A stretch of 64,000 nt of DNA. Origin: a virus. A program made the position numbers and the translations under genes. This document shows positions 8,030 through 16,630 of the stretch, in pieces. Where the stretch lies: positions 2,403 through 66,402 of the IMG/VR virus record IMGVR_UViG_3300030419_003252. One strand, written 5' to 3'. Each line of letters begins with the position of its first letter. Within the stretch, counting starts at the first letter, position 1. A model generated the notes under the pieces. The model worked only from the letters and a program-made list of their open reading frames with translations. It was not told the origin of the DNA and made no database searches.

Positions 8030-8398
8030 ATGTTCAATGATGAACGTGAACCTCTCACTCTCCTTCTTGAACTTACTCCAAAATTAGCAAAACGAAGATA
8101 TAGACAATCTATTTATGAAGCATGGAACTATTGTTGTGGATATTGTGATGCACCTGCTACTTCTTTAGATCATGTAATTCCAAAATTTAGTTCAGGTTCT
8201 AGTTATAGAAATAATTTAATTCCTGCTTGTCGTAGCTGTAATGCAAATAAAGCTAGTTTAAAAATGGAAGATTGGTATAAACAACAAAGTTTTTTTGATG
8301 AAATAAAATTAGAAAAAATAAAAAAATGGTGCTCAGAAGATGTTAGTGATCTACTGGAATATACTAGATATAGTAATCGTTTTTCTTTTGCTAGTTAA
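8030..8398 (+). CDS. HNH endonuclease
   Basis: 122 residues with a compact HNH fold: YCCGYCDAPATSLDHVIPK carries the first zinc Cys pair and the catalytic His preceded by Asp, and LIPACRSCNANKASL gives the second Cys pair and the Asn. This is the McrA/5-methylcytosine-type HNH nuclease family. Some phage HNH proteins assist packaging cleavage, others act as homing enzymes. The stop overlaps the start of the 1064-residue gene (TAATG), so it is expressed with virion genes. Confidence 0.85.
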   Translation: MFNDEREPLTLLLELTPKLAKRRYRQSIYEAWNYCCGYCDAPATSLDHVIPKFSSGSSYRNNLIPACRSCNANKASLKMEDWYKQQSFFDEIKLEKIKKWCSEDVSDLLEYTRYSNRFSFAS

Positions 8399-11300
8399 TG
8401 GCTTTAGATTGGCTCCAACAATTTTATAAAGATAATAATATAGGTGGTCCAGGTGGTGATCTAGATAATGAGGCTAGAGAATATTGGTTGGCAGAAGCTA
8501 AACGTCTGGGAAATGATGCAGCAGCTATTCAACAAGTAAAAGATATTATAAGAAGAACTTCAGAAAACGAAGGTACTTGGAACTGGGAAATGTACCCAGG
8601 AATTAAATATGATAAAGAGTCTGGATCAATTAAATATCAAAAACACATAGAGACTTTAAACACAAATCATTTTGATCAACGTCAAGAAACTGGAAATACA
8701 TCAGAAGCAGAAGTTGTTGAATGTCGTATTGAACCTGCTGGAAATGAGAACTGTCAAACAGTAATAAAACAAGTACCTGATCCAGACATGGATGAGTTAA
8801 ATAAAAAATTAAATAAGGCAGCTAGTGAATTAAATCAGAAAAATGAAAAAATAAATCTAAGAAATAAGAAAAGAAACGCAGCATATAAAAAGACGGTTGA
8901 TGTTGCAGGAGTTACTCCTCAAGGTGACTATGTTAATAGACGTGGTGTATTAAGAACGCATAATACTAATAATGATGTTGATGAAGATGCTAAAAATAAT
9001 ATAGAAGCAGCATTTAGAAGTTGGTATAAAAATGAAAAACTAGAGGTATTTGATGAGTCAACACTCGAAAAAACAGGTAAACCTCCTTATGGAAAATTTG
9101 ATCCTGTTTATTATGCATTTAAGAATGAAGATGTAAAAAATAAGTGGACAGATGCAAAAAAAATTGATGATATAGATATTATTGAGCGTTATAAAGATAA
9201 TGAAAATATTTTTTATAAACAACACTATGCAAGTGTTGGAAAAGCTAAAAGATTAAGAGGTAATAGAGAAGAAGAAAATGAAGCAATTAAAGCATATCAT
9301 CTAGAAGAGACATTTACTGATGCTGATAAAGAGACTGTTAGAGATTTACATTTCAATATAGACACTGAAAATCAGACAGATAGATTATTAAATGTTCCAG
9401 AAATAGCTCAACTATGGGAAAACGCTAAAGGAGGAGATCCATATTGGGCTGACTTAGGTAAGAAAAATTATTTAGATGTAAACAATAAACATGATTTTGC
9501 TGCTTTATTCCGTTTATCAGAGGATGAAGCTCACAAAGCAATAGCTTTTAAGTATTCAGCAAATACAGGTTATGGAATTACCGACTTAGAAGATGCAATA
9601 AATGAAGCTGCAGGTGAAAAAGGACAAGTAGAAGCAAGACAATTTGGAGCTTTAGCTCAGAACGTACTTAAAGATACGATTGAAGAAATGAAAGAAGCAA
9701 AACGTCGAGAACAATTTTTAAGTACTGTTTCTGGATTTAGTGGATTTGGAGAAGTTATGGATGTAAATACATCTTTAACAAATTCAATTCTTGGAGATAG
9801 TGGAGTTGGAGGAATTGTATCTTGGCTTGGAGGTGGTAAAGCAGAAGAAAGTCTTGAAACATCATTAGAAAAAGTAACTGGAGTTAATAGAAATAGTGCA
9901 GTTTACAATTGGCAAAAATGGTTTGATGAACAATTAGTTGAAAAATATGGTAAAGATCGTACAGAATATTTACCTTTAGATAGACAAACAAAAATTATTG
10001 ATGCTTGGAAAAGTAAAGCTACAGACCAAGCAAATCCTTATAATGCTGAGACAGGAAAATTTACAGATCAGTTTTTAAATAGAATTAATTTTGAAAGTAC
10101 AGAAAAGTTAGAAGAATTTCTTAATGCTCAATCTTTTGGACCAAGAATTCTCACAATTTTAAAAGAAAAATGGAGTGATAATAGTCGTAACAGAATGCAA
10201 GTGACTGATCAACCTTATGGAAGTTCAATGAAAAATTTTCAAGGAACGATTGATAATAAACTTCAAGAATTAAGAAACCAAGGCTTAGGAAATCCAGATT
10301 TATCTTTAGAGCTAGAAGGAGAAGAAGATCCTGTATTAATTGATGCTCAATATGCTAGAAATTTTGTAAATGAATATTTACAAGAAAGATTTGATCAATC
10401 AAAATCTATGGATGAATTTGTTGAATATTTAGATATAAGACAAGAAGAACAAAACCCATTTCAAACTCAAAGTTTATTAGACGCTATAAAAATGACAGCG
10501 AGTATGCATGCACGGACTTTTATGGATGAAATACAAACAAACACAGAAGTAAAATTTGATTCTGATTATTATTTTGATCCAAATAGTTATGAAGGAAGTA
10601 GAGAAGATTTAACAGAAGATTTTGCAGAACAAAAAAAAGTTATAGAAGAAGATTGGGCAGCAGCAAAAGCTGGAGATTCATATTGGAATTCTCAAGCATA
10701 TCGCTTTGGTACTATTCCTTTTAATGATAATACTATTAGTGAAAAAGAAAGAAAAGACGCTTTTGCCAGAGTTCACTATGCAGTTAAAGGAAAAGTTTAT
10801 CGAAATGCAGATGGAGAATTGAAACCTTTTGATGGAGCAGAAGATGTTATGAACTATACAAAAGTAAAAAATTATATTTATGAAGAGGTTCTTCCTAAAT
10901 TAAAAGATGAAGCTTTGGAACAAGGATCTGTCTTTGGTCAATTTATTACACCAGAAGAATTTGCTGACGATATTTTGGAAGGGTTAGATCCAACAGATAA
11001 ATCTGAATGGGATCTTGTTTTAAAACAATATGGTTTAGAAAATTTCCAAGGAAGTTTTGATGAATTAAAAGATTATATTATTGAAAGTTTAAGAACTGGT
11101 TCAGCTCAAAGAATTAGAGAACAAATTAAATTCCTAAATGAGAAGAGAAAGAAACCTACACAAAAAGTTTTAGGTATTTCTTATATTCAAAGAGAAGAAG
11201 ATTATAAAGATGAGCAAGCAGACGCTGACACTGAATTATATAAAACTTTTCAAAATGCTGGTTTCCAAGGAACTGAAGATGAATTTTATAATGATTTCTT

Positions 11301-11592
11301 TCCTGATTTAGATCGAGGAGAACAAAAATTATTACAGAAAGGTGGCAAGGATGATCCATTAAAAACTTTTGGATTAGATCTTGATGATCCTTTTGCTTCT
11401 CTTGGATCAATTACTCAATTCTTAGATGATGATTCTGCTGATGAAATTGATGATGATGATAGAACTCCATCTCAAAAAGAAAGTTACTTTACTTATGATT
11501 TAAAAGATTCCGATACTGAATGGACTTATAAACCTAAGAAAAAATCTGATCAAGTCTTAGGAGAATACACAGGTTGGTTTAAAGGATTATAA
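8398..11592 (+). CDS. very large (1064 aa) internal or tail virion protein
   Basis: Highly charged, mostly helical protein with no membrane segment. Internal repeats are visible: AEAKRLGNDA near the N-terminus, AKGGDPYWADLGKKNY at about residues 345-360 and AAKAGDSYWNSQAYR at about 758-772 share an A-x-x-G-D-x-Y-W pattern, suggesting duplicated modules. The C-terminal 60 residues are very acidic. The size, charge and repeats fit an ejected internal protein or tail component. No enzyme motif was found. It is co-translated with the HNH gene upstream. Confidence 0.65.
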   Translation: MALDWLQQFYKDNNIGGPGGDLDNEAREYWLAEAKRLGNDAAAIQQVKDIIRRTSENEGTWNWEMYPGIKYDKESGSIKYQKHIETLNTNHFDQRQETGNTSEAEVVECRIEPAGNENCQTVIKQVPDPDMDELNKKLNKAASELNQKNEKINLRNKKRNAAYKKTVDVAGVTPQGDYVNRRGVLRTHNTNNDVDEDAKNNIEAAFRSWYKNEKLEVFDESTLEKTGKPPYGKFDPVYYAFKNEDVKNKWTDAKKIDDIDIIERYKDNENIFYKQHYASVGKAKRLRGNREEENEAIKAYHLEETFTDADKETVRDLHFNIDTENQTDRLLNVPEIAQLWENAKGGDPYWADLGKKNYLDVNNKHDFAALFRLSEDEAHKAIAFKYSANTGYGITDLEDAINEAAGEKGQVEARQFGALAQNVLKDTIEEMKEAKRREQFLSTVSGFSGFGEVMDVNTSLTNSILGDSGVGGIVSWLGGGKAEESLETSLEKVTGVNRNSAVYNWQKWFDEQLVEKYGKDRTEYLPLDRQTKIIDAWKSKATDQANPYNAETGKFTDQFLNRINFESTEKLEEFLNAQSFGPRILTILKEKWSDNSRNRMQVTDQPYGSSMKNFQGTIDNKLQELRNQGLGNPDLSLELEGEEDPVLIDAQYARNFVNEYLQERFDQSKSMDEFVEYLDIRQEEQNPFQTQSLLDAIKMTASMHARTFMDEIQTNTEVKFDSDYYFDPNSYEGSREDLTEDFAEQKKVIEEDWAAAKAGDSYWNSQAYRFGTIPFNDNTISEKERKDAFARVHYAVKGKVYRNADGELKPFDGAEDVMNYTKVKNYIYEEVLPKLKDEALEQGSVFGQFITPEEFADDILEGLDPTDKSEWDLVLKQYGLENFQGSFDELKDYIIESLRTGSAQRIREQIKFLNEKRKKPTQKVLGISYIQREEDYKDEQADADTELYKTFQNAGFQGTEDEFYNDFFPDLDRGEQKLLQKGGKDDPLKTFGLDLDDPFASLGSITQFLDDDSADEIDDDDRTPSQKESYFTYDLKDSDTEWTYKPKKKSDQVLGEYTGWFKGL

Positions 11593-11643
11593 AGAATTTT
11601 TAATAATAATTGTGTATATTAAAGACACTAAATGTTATTTTTC

Positions 11644-12288
11644 ATGGCAGATTTCTCATCAGCTATTAATTTAATCCGTAAATATGAGGGATTTAGTGAA
11701 AGAGCTTATCCAGATCCGAAATCTGGAAGTATGCCATATACGATTGGTTATGGAACTCAATATTATCCAGATGGTGCTCCTGTAAAAGTAGGACAAAAAT
11801 GTACTGAAGAAAAAGCTTTAGAATATTTATTTAATGAAATTAATGTAATTAATAGAGAAATTTCTAAATTAAATTTATGTTTAGATAGCTACATGAGACA
11901 AGCATTAATATCATTTATTCATTCAGTAGGCTGGGAATCATTTTTATATAGTCAAATTATTGACTGCATTGAAAATGAAAATTTTGCAGGAGTTTGTGAA
12001 GATATAGGTCGTTGGATCTTTGATGAAGATTATCAAATTATTGGAGGTTTATTAGATCGAAGAAAAGAAGAAGTAAAATTATTTTTAACTGAAATCCATA
12101 CTAATGACTGGAAAACTAGTCAAATTTTATTAAATGCTTTCCATGGATTTAATGGTAGTCCAGGGCAAATAAGAGCTATTCAAAAATTAGAAGAAAATAT
12201 TAATCCTTATATTCTTAGTGATTTTGCAAATGGATTTAATTCAAATATTAATCCTTTTGAAAGAGATTTAGATTATGTCCAAGATTAA
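11644..12288 (+). CDS. phage-type lysozyme (GH24-like endolysin)
   Basis: 214 residues from ATG 11644 (an ATG at 11632 is also in frame). The N-terminal domain has the lysozyme triad pattern: Glu15 in LIRKYEGF, Asp24 in AYPDPKS and Thr33 in PYTIGYGT, as in T4/P22-type lysozymes that cut peptidoglycan. The last ~50 residues form a separate tail ending NINPFERDLDYVQD. The coding sequence for that tail is duplicated after the neighbouring methyltransferase gene. No signal peptide, so release would need a holin, or the protein is virion-bound. Confidence 0.85.
   Translation: MADFSSAINLIRKYEGFSERAYPDPKSGSMPYTIGYGTQYYPDGAPVKVGQKCTEEKALEYLFNEINVINREISKLNLCLDSYMRQALISFIHSVGWESFLYSQIIDCIENENFAGVCEDIGRWIFDEDYQIIGGLLDRRKEEVKLFLTEIHTNDWKTSQILLNAFHGFNGSPGQIRAIQKLEENINPYILSDFANGFNSNINPFERDLDYVQD
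12231..12277 (+). repeat. 47-bp direct repeat, left copy
   Basis: Lies in the 3-prime end of the lysozyme gene. It matches 12976-13022 at 45 of 47 positions by direct reading. The two copies flank the methyltransferase gene. Confidence 0.9.
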
Positions 12289-12335
12289 ATTATTATTTTA
12301 TATATCTAACGAAGTTAGTTTGTTTTAGAAAAAAA

Positions 12336-12968
12336 ATGAACCCCAATAATTCAAATCAATTTGAATTTACAAACAATTGGTTTGATATAACGGCAAAAGC
12401 AATATGGGAAGATTTGCTTCCTAACCTCAAACCTGTAAAGGTTCTTGAAATAGGGGCCTATGAAGGTGCTTCTACATGCTTTCTAATAAAATCATTATCT
12501 TCTCATCTTGATAAATTTGAAATTCATTCTGTTGATACATGGGAAGGAGGTAAAGAGCATAAAGATAGCAACATAGATATGTCATTAGTTGAAAGTAGGT
12601 TTCATAAAAATACCTCTATTCAAAAAAGCAAATCAGAAAAAGATGTGAATTTAGTTATTCATAAATCATCTTCTATAAATGCTTTATGTAAATTAATATC
12701 AGAGAGCAAATCTGGTTATTTTGATTTCATATATATAGATGGATCTCATATGGCATTAGATGTTATTACTGATGCAGTTTTATCCTTTGAACTTGTAAAA
12801 ATTGGAGGCATAATTGCTTTTGATGATTATCTTTGGAGACTTCCAGGTTCTAATAGCATTCATACAAATCCAAAGTTTGCTATTGATTCATTCACAAATA
12901 TATTTTCTCCTAGGATTAGAATTCTAGGAGTAACTAATCATCAGCAATATATTCAGAAGATTAATTAA
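12336..12968 (+). CDS. class I SAM-dependent methyltransferase
   Basis: 210 residues. VKVLEIGAYEGASTCFLI is the SAM-binding motif I, EIHSVDTWEGG motif II, and YFDFIYIDGSHMALDV then GGIIAFDDYLW complete a Methyltransf_24-like fold, a group often acting on sugars or small molecules and found in glycan clusters. The gene sits between two copies of a 47-bp repeat, which suggests it was inserted as a cassette at the end of the lysozyme gene. Confidence 0.8.
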   Translation: MNPNNSNQFEFTNNWFDITAKAIWEDLLPNLKPVKVLEIGAYEGASTCFLIKSLSSHLDKFEIHSVDTWEGGKEHKDSNIDMSLVESRFHKNTSIQKSKSEKDVNLVIHKSSSINALCKLISESKSGYFDFIYIDGSHMALDVITDAVLSFELVKIGGIIAFDDYLWRLPGSNSIHTNPKFAIDSFTNIFSPRIRILGVTNHQQYIQKIN

Positions 12969-12975
12969 AAATATA

Positions 12976-13022
12976 TGGATTTAATTCAAATATTAATACT
13001 TTTGAAAGAAATTTAGATTATG
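12976..13022 (+). repeat. 47-bp direct repeat, right copy
   Basis: Second copy of the repeat at 12231-12277, with two mismatches. It stays in an open frame. Confidence 0.9.
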
Positions 13023-13042
13023 ATTTTTATGCATCTGTGTAA
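12976..13042 (+). pseudogene. displaced lysozyme C-terminal remnant
   Basis: Reads GFNSNINTFERNLDYDFYASV then TAA, parallel to the lysozyme C-terminus GFNSNINPFERDLDYVQD. It has no start of its own and follows the methyltransferase stop by 7 bases. It is best explained as the original lysozyme 3-prime end left behind by insertion or duplication. Confidence 0.7.
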
Positions 13043-13068
13043 AGATGTGATTTAGAATAGAAGAGTTA

Positions 13069-13377
13069 GTGGAAGACAAAATGAGACATTCAGCAAAAAC
13101 AAGAGAATTTGCGCTCCCGCTAGAGCTTCAGTTCTCTATGAGAAAAGCTGAACTTGGCGCACAAGAGATGACATGGGAACAATTATATGCAGCACTAGTT
13201 AATTTGTATTATCAAAGACTAATGGAATGGCATGCTGTTAAAGAATTAATAGCTGAACAAAATATTACTTTAGATTTTGATATTCCTACTGATATTGAAT
13301 TACAACAATTAGCAGCTGATTGTGAGCATATAGATGATTGGGATGATATAGATCAAGACCCTTTTACTCCTGCTTAA
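13069..13377 (+). CDS. hypothetical cyanophage protein
   Basis: 102 residues from GTG 13069, or 98 from ATG 13081, which I consider equally likely. Helical and acidic at the C-terminus (CEHIDDWDDIDQDPF). No family recognised. The leader shares a block (TTTAGAATAG then AAGAGTTAGTGG) with the leader at 22329. It converges on the DUF3310 gene with a 4-base overlap. Confidence 0.65.
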   Translation: MEDKMRHSAKTREFALPLELQFSMRKAELGAQEMTWEQLYAALVNLYYQRLMEWHAVKELIAEQNITLDFDIPTDIELQQLAADCEHIDDWDDIDQDPFTPA

Positions 13378-13982
13378 TTAGGTTTAATTAATCTATTTAA
13401 ATACCATAGTGCTTTTTTTAAAGATTCAATTTTACCTTTGTGTTTCTCTCTCCAAATGTATTTAATAATATTTCCTTTTAAATAACCACGAAATTCTTCT
13501 GCACTTAACTGAGCTTCAATTGCGTCAATACATTCAATAGATCCAGCTGCATAATGAATAGGTCGATCTACATTATCAAACTGATGAAGATGTGTATCCT
13601 TTCCGTCCATACGTTTAGTTATAAAATCAGTAATTTCCTTCCATGCTAAATCATTTACTTCGTTTACAGTTTTATCTCTTAGCAACTCAATATCTTTTCC
13701 AATATTAGAGACTTCTTGTTTTTCTGCTTCTGGACCAGCCATACGCATTTTAGGAGATGTCTCGTCTATCGGCTCAAGCCACGTCTCATCAAGGATTCCT
13801 TTTTCATTTGGTCTGATGGAGATCCTAGTGCTATCAGCAGCTTTGGAGATTTTGGAGATGAACCTGGATATTGCCCCGCTTCCTCCATTGCTGGGATGTA
13901 ACCTGTTAATCCCATCCTTTGGCTTTTGTCCCTCTTCTCTCCTTCTAGAGTTAAATTCCTTCTGTTTATCCCTGTCTCGCAT
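13374..13982 (-). CDS. DUF3310-domain protein
   Basis: 202 residues. The C-terminal ~65 residues match DUF3310 (SaV-like): RPIHYAAGSIECIDAIEAQL, then FRGYLKGNIIKYIWREKHKG and DLxKALWYL-type helix. This small domain is common in phages and sometimes labelled nucleotide kinase without good evidence. The N-terminal 130 residues are low-complexity and basic. The first 217 bases overlap a second leftward frame ending at 13766. Confidence 0.75.
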   Translation of the reverse strand: MRDRDKQKEFNSRRREEGQKPKDGINRLHPSNGGSGAISRFISKISKAADSTRISIRPNEKGILDETWLEPIDETSPKMRMAGPEAEKQEVSNIGKDIELLRDKTVNEVNDLAWKEITDFITKRMDGKDTHLHQFDNVDRPIHYAAGSIECIDAIEAQLSAEEFRGYLKGNIIKYIWREKHKGKIESLKKALWYLNRLIKPN

Positions 13983-14137
13983 GCAGTTAATCCACGATTA
14001 TATTGATCATAGAGTGGAACGTCATTATTTTCATTATCTATTGGAGCACCAAAATCTTGTAGATCTAAATAAGCACAATCTAATTCATCTTTAACAAAGT
14101 CACCTAAGAACTTACTTTGTGAAGAGTATCCAGCCAT
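13766..14137 (-). CDS. hypothetical, overprinted with DUF3310 gene
   Basis: 123 residues from ATG 14137 (MAGYSSQSKFLGDF). The first half is an acidic globular-looking domain (KDELDCAYLDLQDFGAPIDN). The second half overlaps the N-terminal coding region of the DUF3310 gene in another frame for 217 bases. The overlap region is visibly richer in G/C than its surroundings. Either both frames are used, or the C-terminal part of this frame is a shadow. Confidence 0.5.
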   Translation of the reverse strand: MAGYSSQSKFLGDFVKDELDCAYLDLQDFGAPIDNENNDVPLYDQYNRGLTACETGINRRNLTLEGEKRDKSQRMGLTGYIPAMEEAGQYPGSSPKSPKLLIALGSPSDQMKKESLMRRGLSR

Positions 14138-14179
14138 GAGAATATCTAAGTCTTGATGTATTCCTTTTACAATATTATC

Positions 14180-14557
14180 ATGGCAAGTTTGTATAGCTCT
14201 ACCTACGATCCTCAAAAGGATTCAGCTACTTCTGGAAGTGAAGTATCAGATTTAAATCCTGAAAGAATTTATGATACAGATTTACGTAGAGTAGATCCAG
14301 ATCTTCGTGACGATTTAGATGTTAATAATAAACAAAAACGAGTTTCTAAATTTATGAAAGCTGCTCGTGCTGCAGGTAAATATAGACAAAGTACAGGTAT
14401 ATCTGAACCTTCTATTAGAGGTAAAACTCCTGTTGGAAAAGCTGCGATATCAGGTGTAGAGCTACCAAGTTTAAGAGGAAGAAATTTTGGTCCTCCAGGT
14501 GCAGGTTCTACTGAATATGCTCACAAGCCAAAACCTTCTTTTGGCAGAAGTTTTTAA
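14180..14557 (+). CDS. hypothetical, basic disordered protein
   Basis: 125 residues from ATG 14180. Rich in Ser, Arg, Pro and Gly, with a disordered look (LRGRNFGPPGAGSTEYAHK near the end). It lies between two leftward genes and converges on dcd with a 4-base overlap. A small virion or scaffold-like protein is possible. No family recognised. Confidence 0.6.
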   Translation: MASLYSSTYDPQKDSATSGSEVSDLNPERIYDTDLRRVDPDLRDDLDVNNKQKRVSKFMKAARAAGKYRQSTGISEPSIRGKTPVGKAAISGVELPSLRGRNFGPPGAGSTEYAHKPKPSFGRSF

Positions 14558-15141
14558 ACTTTGGAATAAACTACATCTTTTGGTTGGTCTTGATATTTTC
14601 CTTTACGATCTTTATAACTAACCATACAAGATTTACCACGGAAAAATAATAACTGGATGATTCCTTCGTTTGCATAAATACGATTAAATAATCCAGTTGC
14701 ATTGTTAATTTGTAGAGTTAAATATCCTTCCCAACCTCCTTCTGCAGGTGTGATATTACAATGTATCCCTGAACGTGCATAACTAGATTTACCAGCTGGA
14801 ATAACTGTTATATCTTCTGGTAAAGATAGACGTTCATGAGCAACACATAATGCATATCCATATGGAGGAATAATGAAGTATTTTCCACTTTCATCTTCCT
14901 TTAGTTCAGTTTCTTTTAATATTTCAGGGTTAAATTTCTTTGGATCACAATCTCCTCTTGGAGGTGTACCAAAAATTAAACATTTTGTAGATGACAAACG
15001 AATATCATAACCATAAGATCCTAATCCATAACTAAGAATTTTATGTCCATTTTCTTCTTTAACAACATGATCAACAAATGGTTCAATTAGCTTATCTCCC
15101 AAAGACAAAGCTTTGATTTCCCAATCAGAAAGAATGCTCAT
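14554..15141 (-). CDS. dcd: dCTP deaminase
   Basis: 195 residues, normal length for the family. IKALSLGDKLIEPF and YGLGSYGYDIRLS are the N-terminal signature. IPAGKSSYARSGIHCNIT is the nucleotide-binding S-S-x-A-R-x-G motif, and PAEGGWEGYLTLQINNAT carries the catalytic Glu in the G-x-E-G block. It converts dCTP to dUTP, feeding dTTP synthesis. This suits an AT-rich phage replicating in a higher-GC host. Confidence 0.92.
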   Translation of the reverse strand: MSILSDWEIKALSLGDKLIEPFVDHVVKEENGHKILSYGLGSYGYDIRLSSTKCLIFGTPPRGDCDPKKFNPEILKETELKEDESGKYFIIPPYGYALCVAHERLSLPEDITVIPAGKSSYARSGIHCNITPAEGGWEGYLTLQINNATGLFNRIYANEGIIQLLFFRGKSCMVSYKDRKGKYQDQPKDVVYSKV

Positions 15142-15174
15142 AATTTTTTGCTCAGTTTTTTTAGTATAAATATG

Positions 15175-15762
15175 TCAACACAAAATGCGACCTTTTTCAG
15201 AATATATTCCAATAAATCTTTCTGTCATTTCTGTTGAATTATGAATAGGAGGAAGATAAACCAAAAATGAAGTACATGTCCTATGTTTACTAACACCTGA
15301 GCTTGTATTTTTCAATAACAATGGAGCAGTTTTTAATATACATATAGGAAAATCAAAAATTTTTTGTTCATATCGAATCATGTCTGGACAATTTGTAAAA
15401 TATAAACCTTGTTCTATATCATTTGATAACCATGAGTTATATAATTTTCTAAACCAAACTGCATGAGAAGAAGTCAAGCTTGGTGAAGAAGCTCGTGTCA
15501 TTTTCCATTTATCATTTTTTTTATCCCAAAAGTATGCTCCTCTTGGTGGAAATAAATAAACTTTTCCAAACCATTGTTGAGAATTTAATCCATCATCAGA
15601 AGGAGTAAAATAATTTTCAGCTTCAACATAAGTATTAGCAGTTTTAGAACTTGCTACATCTAATTCAATTCCTTCTAACAATGCATGAGCAGACGCTACT
15701 AAATCATAATTAGTAATAAGTTCTAAATCTTCACGACGTTTTGTAATATCGTGAATAGCCAT
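15175..15762 (-). CDS. Dam-like DNA N6-adenine methyltransferase, altered motif
   Basis: 195 residues resembling the phage Dam family (PF05869 type): ELDVASSKTANTYVEAENYF then TPSDDGLNSQQWFGKVYLFP. In the family the motif before the aromatic residue is D/N-P-P-Y; here it reads FPPRGAYF, so the catalytic position is altered. It may be inactive, change specificity, or act as a non-catalytic relative. It overlaps by one base with the downstream gene in a leftward run. Confidence 0.7.
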   Translation of the reverse strand: MAIHDITKRREDLELITNYDLVASAHALLEGIELDVASSKTANTYVEAENYFTPSDDGLNSQQWFGKVYLFPPRGAYFWDKKNDKWKMTRASSPSLTSSHAVWFRKLYNSWLSNDIEQGLYFTNCPDMIRYEQKIFDFPICILKTAPLLLKNTSSGVSKHRTCTSFLVYLPPIHNSTEMTERFIGIYSEKGRILC

Positions 15763-16175
15763 TACTCAATTGAACAAGGTGCTAAATCTGGTTTGTCATT
15801 AATTTCGTTGTAATCAATTTCAAAATATCTCATACCTTCATCATCATTAATAACATAAGCAGCTTTTTCTTCTGGATTTATTTTTTGTGCTGCTTCTAAT
15901 ATTCTTCTAAAACTTTCTACTAAATCATCTTTATTATTTCGTTCTGAATCTTCTTTAGCAGCGTTTAATTCTTCTAGTGTTAAAAAGAACATTGAACGTT
16001 TTTTATTTGATGGCTGAAAGACCATTACTCCTGGACCTTCTGCTTTCCACATCTTTATATATTGTTGGCCCATATCGCCAAGAATAAATCGTATTGTAGT
16101 GTCTAACATCTTTGCTTTGGTTTCATCCATTTCTGGACCAATAATTGATGCTAAAAGGCGTTCTCTTCTGTTCAT
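15762..16175 (-). CDS. hypothetical protein
   Basis: 137 residues, mainly helical in the first half, beta toward the acidic C-terminus (VINDDEGMRYFEIDYNEIND). The stop overlaps the Dam-like start, and its own start overlaps the upstream stop (ATGA). No family recognised. The tight coupling suggests a function in DNA modification or regulation, by context only. Confidence 0.65.
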   Translation of the reverse strand: MNRRERLLASIIGPEMDETKAKMLDTTIRFILGDMGQQYIKMWKAEGPGVMVFQPSNKKRSMFFLTLEELNAAKEDSERNNKDDLVESFRRILEAAQKINPEEKAAYVINDDEGMRYFEIDYNEINDKPDLAPCSIE

Positions 16176-16630
16176 TTTTCTAATAATCCTTGACGAGAAA
16201 GTGATTCTAAAAGTTTTGGCATTGGTTGATATAAAACAACCATCTTTCCTAATACTCCACGTTTTTTAACAAGTTTTCCTTCTTCATCTCTTACCTTATC
16301 GAATTCTCCAGAACGTATCAGATATTCTGCTACGCAACGAAGTCTTCGTTTTAAAGGTAGTTCAGCTTGCGGAAATTTTCCACAAATAGTATCAGGAGTC
16401 ATATCTTTAAAAGCTAGTCTTAAACGATTAGCTAATGTCATATTAGAATTAGCATCTTCTTCCTCGTAATTTTTTACATGTTCTAAATATCTTCTTAAAC
16501 AAGCAGTATCAAATGATCCATTAGGAGGGATAAAAATTTCAACTTGTTTTATTAATGAAATAGGTAATACATCAGCATAATTCCTTAGCGTTACTTTAGT
16601 AATATCAACATTTTTAAAACGATGAGCCAT
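16172..16630 (-). CDS. hypothetical helical protein
   Basis: 152 residues from ATG 16630, which overlaps the upstream TGA (TGATG); longer starts would run back into the upstream gene. Arg/Leu-rich helices (LANRLRLAFKDM, LPLKRRLRCVAEYLIRSGEF) suggest a winged-helix-like nucleic-acid binder. Family unknown. Confidence 0.6.
   Translation of the reverse strand: MAHRFKNVDITKVTLRNYADVLPISLIKQVEIFIPPNGSFDTACLRRYLEHVKNYEEEDANSNMTLANRLRLAFKDMTPDTICGKFPQAELPLKRRLRCVAEYLIRSGEFDKVRDEEGKLVKKRGVLGKMVVLYQPMPKLLESLSRQGLLEK

Noticed and set aside
13716-14094. Two rightward open frames opposite the DUF3310 gene
   Set aside because: No start signals, composition matches antisense shadow, and the leftward DUF3310 domain is certain.
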